Positions 5,666-6,309 of a stretch of 6,309 bases of DNA are shown here, in pieces. The stretch comes from Bacillota bacterium. GTDB taxonomy: Bacteria > Bacillota > Bacilli > Lactobacillales > Aerococcaceae. The stretch's first letter is position 1. Every line of letters starts with the position of its first letter. The stretch spans positions 1 to 6,309 of the forward strand of contig JAEZWY010000149.1 of the NCBI GenBank assembly GCA_023442905.1, in the 5' to 3' direction. The notes beneath the pieces are model-generated. The model was not told where the DNA came from and ran no database searches. It saw only the letters and a list, made by a program, of their open reading frames with translations. Position numbers and translations under genes: made by a program.

Positions 5666-6309
5666 ATGAAAATTCTAATTATTGGTGCTGGTGGTAGAGA
5701 ACATGCCATTGCTTGGAAATTGGCCCAGTCCAACCGACCAGTTGATATTTTTCTAGCACCAGGAAATGCAGGTACGGCAAGTGAGTATACCAATGTCCCA
5801 ATCGAGGTGATGGACTTTGTCCGCTTACTTGATTTTGCCTTAACTGAGGCCATCGAGCTGGTGATTGTAGGGCCAGAAGATCCGCTTTGTGCCGGCATTG
5901 TGGATGTCTTTAAAGATGTTGGTATTGCTGTTTTTGGACCTGACAAAATCAGTGCCCAACTAGAAGCTAGCAAGGATTTGACCAAGCAATTTTTGAATAA
6001 ATATCAAATTCCAACTGCCAACTCTTTTACCACAGCTGACTTTGACCAAGCCAAGGACTATATCGACCAAGCTGACCTGCCAATCGTTATTAAGGCGGAC
6101 GGTTTATGCAAAGGTAAGGGCGTCGTGATTTGTCACAGTCTTGAAGAGGCAGAGGCCACTTTAAAAGACATGTTGCTTGATCAAAGCTTCGGAGATTCCG
6201 CTAGTCAAGTCGTTATTGAAGACTATTTAGATGGCTATGAGCAGTCGCTTTTATGTTTCGTGTCCAATAACCAATTGGTACCCATGGAGACGGCCCAAGA
6301 TTATAAGAA
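5666..6309 (+). CDS. purD: PurD, phosphoribosylamine-glycine ligase, 3' partial
   Basis: PurD is the ATP-grasp enzyme joining glycine to the unstable phosphoribosylamine made by PurF, giving GAR. The frame from ATG 5666 is open to the right edge (214 codons plus two bases), about half of the usual 420 or so residues. The N-terminal domain has MKILIIGAGGREHAIAWKL at 1-19, a LAPGNAGTA motif near 30-38, the IVGPEDPL loop near 68-75 and FGPDKISAQLEASK near 94-107. The ATP-grasp part begins with IVIKADGLCKGKGVV near 137-151, where GLCKGKG replaces the more usual GLAxGKG, followed by VVIEDYLDGYEQSL and AQDYK (usually AQDHK). The minus-strand open frame under its first half is only a shadow of this gene. 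Nothing suggests loss of function in the part seen. Confidence 0.96.
   Translation, partial: MKILIIGAGGREHAIAWKLAQSNRPVDIFLAPGNAGTASEYTNVPIEVMDFVRLLDFALTEAIELVIVGPEDPLCAGIVDVFKDVGIAVFGPDKISAQLEASKDLTKQFLNKYQIPTANSFTTADFDQAKDYIDQADLPIVIKADGLCKGKGVVICHSLEEAEATLKDMLLDQSFGDSASQVVIEDYLDGYEQSLLCFVSNNQLVPMETAQDYK

Noticed and set aside
5653..5985. Minus-strand open frame of 110 codons opposite purD
   Set aside because: It lies entirely over the well-conserved purD 5' end, has a Ser/Pro/Lys-rich composition typical of an antisense shadow, and matches no family I recognise.

Overview
The window is an internal stretch of a de novo purine (IMP) biosynthesis operon. All genes are on the + strand and tightly packed: purL (3' end only), purE, purF, purM, purN, purH and purD (5' end only). 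The moderately AT-rich DNA, strong AGGAG-type ribosome binding sites, long single-chain PurL and purF-M-N-H-D order point to a low-GC Firmicute, probably Lactobacillales. An Aerococcaceae-like host is only a guess. There is no room for a promoter, terminator or RNA gene between the genes; the largest gap is 51 bases. The operon promoter and any purine regulator site must lie upstream of the window.

Layout: 1-659 is the C-terminal glutaminase domain of PurL (FGAM synthase). 706-1185 is PurE, 1197-2447 PurF, 2478-3503 PurM, 3500-4063 PurN (overlapping purM), 4115-5635 PurH, and 5666 to the right edge PurD. Together they cover most of the route from PRPP to IMP: PurF makes phosphoribosylamine, PurD GAR, PurN FGAR, PurL FGAM, PurM AIR, PurE CAIR, and PurH the last two steps. 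purK, purC and purB are not in the window.

The striking feature is that both glutamine-using enzymes seem to have lost the ability to hydrolyse glutamine, while the rest of the visible chemistry is intact. PurF starts Met-Ser-Gly instead of Met-Cys-Gly, and a TAA directly before its ATG rules out a hidden propeptide. It also lacks the Arg, Asn and Asp that hold glutamine, yet its PRPP site is complete. The PurL glutaminase domain keeps its fold-level sequence pattern but has Gly for the catalytic Cys, Thr for the His and Phe for the Glu. Loss of both in one operon suggests a purine pathway that runs on free ammonia, or on ammonia delivered by another protein. This is an inference from sequence and needs the rest of the genome and biochemistry.

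Secondary oddities: a one-base frameshift near the end of purL, with the expected C-terminus still readable in the -1 frame up to a stop that touches the purE ribosome binding site; altered AICAR-transformylase motifs in PurH; and purE placed between purL and purF with an altered active-site loop.
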